NCBI GenBank assembly: GCA_023436305.1
Contig: JAEZJQ010000029.1
Location: 23,910 to 87,909, forward strand
Length of the DNA stretch: 64,000 nucleotides
Reading direction: 5' to 3'
Origin: Bacillota bacterium
Lineage (GTDB): Bacteria; Bacillota; UBA4882; UBA8346
How positions within the stretch are numbered: position 1 is the stretch's first letter; each line of letters begins with the position of its first letter. The position numbers were made by a program, and so were the translations under genes. Below are positions 62,189 through 64,000 of this stretch, in pieces. Under the pieces are notes generated by a model that saw only the letters and a program-made list of their open reading frames with translations, made no database searches and was not told where the DNA came from.

Positions 62189-62305
62189 CTAGGAGTCTGT
62201 GCGCGTAACACTTTTTAATAACTTAAAACCACTATATTGTTTATTAGAATATGTCACTTAATACTAAATACGCTTCGAAAATCGATTAGCCGCACAGACT
62301 CCTAG
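62189..62305 (+). mobile_element. MITE-like repeat, copy 4
   Basis: A 117-bp element with ends CTAGGAGTCTGTGCGCGTAA and TTAGCCGCACAGACTCCTAG. It is nearly identical to copy 3, so it probably moved or was copied recently. Confidence 0.9.
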
Positions 62306-62570
62306 CTTTGCTATTCGATATTGCCGAGACAATGTTTCTGAAGGTCTTTTTCATACTATACGAATGAATCAAAGGTCCTATGTTTTAATTAAGTTAATTT
62401 AAAAATCAGATAAATCAGCGGTTCAGACAGTTTTTACTTCATCGAGCCCTCCAAAAGCAATCCACCTATACACTACCGGCAGTTCCACCGGCCATTAAGA
62501 CAAAATAAAATTCTCCTTGGATTAAAATTATGATAAAATAATAGGCAGGTAAATCATGAGGAGTTTTGTT

Positions 62571-62657
62571 ATGGATGATAACAAAGTTGCAGTAATATTA
62601 GAAGATTTGCGTTCCCAGTTCCGTACTTTCGGAGAAGGGCTAAAACGGGTAAAGTAA
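62571..62657 (+). pseudogene. 28-aa remnant of a small helical protein gene
   Basis: The frame reads MDDNKVAVILEDLRSQFRTF... and ends GLKRVK. GAGGAG lies 7 bases upstream of the ATG. It looks like the N-terminus of the longer coiled-coil proteins that carry repeated heptads, cut short by a stop. It could still be a real micropeptide. Confidence 0.45.
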
Positions 62658-62729
62658 CCTCTTTAGCCCCCTTTCTTTTTTATTTCGTACCGTCTGTACA
62701 AATCTCCAACCGCTTTTCGAAAGGTGTGT

Positions 62730-64000
62730 ATGATTATCAGCCCCTCTACCAACAATACCTCCATGGATAACCACACCGGTCACCGGAACCAAAACTACCA
62801 AACCTTGATCAAAACGGCGGCCCTCGACCAGGCCACCTTCATCCAACTGACTTTCTGCCATAAACTGCGGGACGATGAAACTCCCTGGATCAAGATCAAA
62901 GTCCGGCCGGTTCTCATCAAAGGCCAACACCACCTCCAGTTTTCCTATTTCGATCCCAAAAAGGACATCACTAAAAACTATTCCGGGGCCGAGAAGGAGG
63001 AACACCTGGATAAGGTTTTGGCCCTTCCCTTCGGCCAAATCAACCTGCAAGCCACCACCGGGGAAATTCAGGTCCGGATCACCACCGGGGGCAAAATTAT
63101 TGTCACCCGCGGCAAACCGGCCAATCCTGAAGCGAAACCGGATCTGGCCCATAATCATCGCAAAAAGTATCCGTTAAACGCCGATACCCCCGATCCGTTT
63201 CTCCATGAAATTGGGATAATGAACCGTCAGGGAAAAATATTGGCCCCCATGCACGATAAGTTCATCCAGATCAATGAATTTTTACGGATCATCGAAAAGA
63301 CTTTACTCGATGACATCGGAAAGATTTTACTCGATGACATCGAAAAGACTGTACCCGATGACATTGAGCAGATCCTTCCCGATGCCAATCATCAACCACT
63401 GGAAATCATTGACTGCGGTTGCGGCAGCGCCTACTTGACCTTCGCCGCCTATCATTACTTACATAATATCCGTAATCTCCCGGTCCATGTCACCGGCATC
63501 GACTTCAACCCCGAACTAATCGCCAAATGCAACCGGCTCCGGGACACTTTAGGCTGGCCGGGCTTAGAGTTTCATGTGGCCAAGATCGCCGAATTCCAAC
63601 CTCCCACTCCGCCCAGCATGGTCCTGAGCCTCCATGCTTGTGACACCGCCACCGATCAGGTCATCGCCAAGGGCATCCTCTGGCAAGCCCGGGTCATCCT
63701 GGCCGTCCCCTGCTGCCAGCACGAACTGCATAATCAACTCCAGGCGCCCCTGTTTCGTCCGGTGTTGCGGCACGGCATTTTAAAAGAACGCCTCTCCGAC
63801 CTGCTCACCGATACCTTTCGGGCCCTGGTTCTCAGGATAATGGGTTACAACACCGCCGTCATCGAGTTCATCGCCCCCGAACACACCGCCAAGAATTTAT
63901 TGATCCGGGCCGAACGGGGAGTAAAACCCGGTGAAGCCGAATTTGTCAAAGAATACCTGGCCTTAAAAGAATTCTGGCAGGTGGAACCGGCCATTGAAAA
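62730..64000 (+). CDS. SAM-dependent methyltransferase (Methyltransf_32-like), partial at the right edge
   Basis: The frame is open from the ATG at 62730 to the window end, with 423 visible codons. A long N-terminal region (about 1-225) precedes the SAM-binding motif IIDCGCGSAYLTFAAYHYL near residue 230, followed by VTGIDFNPELIAKCNRL near residue 255 and LSLHACDTATD near residue 300. This arrangement (CGSAYLT, SLHACD) is typical of Methyltransf_32-type enzymes, some of which act on RNA. A run of four 8-residue repeats (IEKTLLDD-type) lies just before the methyltransferase fold. GC content is visibly higher than in the neighbouring intergenic DNA. AAAGGTG precedes the ATG. Substrate unknown. 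Confidence 0.85.
   Translation, partial: MIISPSTNNTSMDNHTGHRNQNYQTLIKTAALDQATFIQLTFCHKLRDDETPWIKIKVRPVLIKGQHHLQFSYFDPKKDITKNYSGAEKEEHLDKVLALPFGQINLQATTGEIQVRITTGGKIIVTRGKPANPEAKPDLAHNHRKKYPLNADTPDPFLHEIGIMNRQGKILAPMHDKFIQINEFLRIIEKTLLDDIGKILLDDIEKTVPDDIEQILPDANHQPLEIIDCGCGSAYLTFAAYHYLHNIRNLPVHVTGIDFNPELIAKCNRLRDTLGWPGLEFHVAKIAEFQPPTPPSMVLSLHACDTATDQVIAKGILWQARVILAVPCCQHELHNQLQAPLFRPVLRHGILKERLSDLLTDTFRALVLRIMGYNTAVIEFIAPEHTAKNLLIRAERGVKPGEAEFVKEYLALKEFWQVEPAIE
63291..63386 (+). repeat. 24-bp in-frame tandem repeat, four units
   Basis: Four 24-base units start at 63291 and encode IEKTLLDD, IGKILLDD, IEKTVPDD and IEQILPDA. The first three are close in sequence and the fourth has diverged. Confidence 0.85.

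Larger units (their letters stand above)
61757..62570. other. Long intergenic region with palindromes and a MITE copy
   Basis: No gene was found in these 814 bases. They hold several short CTCCC...GGGAG palindromes (61953-62078), MITE-like copy 4, and AT-rich DNA before a 28-codon gene remnant. Confidence 0.6.

Noticed and set aside
62640..63158. 172-codon minus-strand frame with repeated Gly/Asp-rich sequence
   Set aside because: It is the shadow of the partial methyltransferase gene, whose motifs are clear on the plus strand.

Overview
The window looks like a piece of the chromosome of a Gram-positive-type anaerobe of the Bacillota (inference). The support is modest base composition, strong AGGAGG-type ribosome binding sites with frequent TTG and GTG starts, a Doc-type toxin-antitoxin pair, a LysM spore/cell-wall-type small protein and several secreted or lipid-anchored glucanases. 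I cannot name a species. No rRNA, tRNA, CRISPR array or complete insertion sequence was seen.

Layout. (1) 1-3600, minus strand: an unrecognised partial gene, a SAM methyltransferase with an extra N-terminal region, and a short membrane-anchored GH6 glucanase. (2) 3601-4240: AT-rich spacer with two copies of a ~116-bp MITE-like repeat. (3) 4241-12826, plus strand: one 2861-aa cyclic beta-1,2-glucan synthase-like protein, then a strong terminator. (4) 12974-15573: SIMPL-domain protein, a long nucleoside diphosphate kinase, and a GH16 lipoprotein. (5) 15608-17010: truncated Ntn-hydrolase gene, Doc toxin/antitoxin pair, tandem and palindromic repeats. (6) 17011-58996, all minus strand: a ~42-kb biosynthetic locus. 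(7) 59253-60055: a MITE copy and a second, rearranged copy of the Ntn-hydrolase/antitoxin segment. (8) 60140-64000: LysM protein, a membrane-protein mini-operon, another MITE copy, and a partial methyltransferase.

The centrepiece is region 6. Read in the direction of transcription (right to left) it holds: a 7-TM sensor kinase and LuxR-type response regulator; a terminator; a glycosyltransferase; a fused heptose-1-phosphate nucleotidyltransferase/heptose-bisphosphate phosphatase; a heptose-7-phosphate kinase; two SIS-domain (GmhA-like) proteins; an NAD-dependent sugar epimerase; a second glycosyltransferase; a BtrH-like protein; a three-module NRPS; a small unknown protein; three AT-less PKS or PKS-NRPS proteins; a free-standing ACP; and two more BtrH-like proteins. 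Genes overlap or are separated by tens of bases, so this is probably one long operon.

Predicted logic (inference): the assembly line runs C-A-T, C-A-T, C-A(Gly-like)-T, then KS-DH-KR-ACP, then KS-DH*-KR-ACP-C-A(Gly-like)-T, then KS-DH*-ACP, and ends not in a thioesterase but in a BtrH-like Cys/His domain. In butirosin biosynthesis BtrH moves an acyl chain from the ACP BtrI to an aminoglycoside. A free-standing ACP, several BtrH-like proteins, a full set of GDP- (or other NDP-) D-glycero-D-manno-heptose genes and two glycosyltransferases in one operon suggest an acylated or glycosylated heptose-containing peptide-polyketide. No acyltransferase, thioesterase, phosphopantetheinyl transferase or transporter for it is visible in the window. 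The locus is bracketed by directly repeated copies of a toxin-antitoxin segment.
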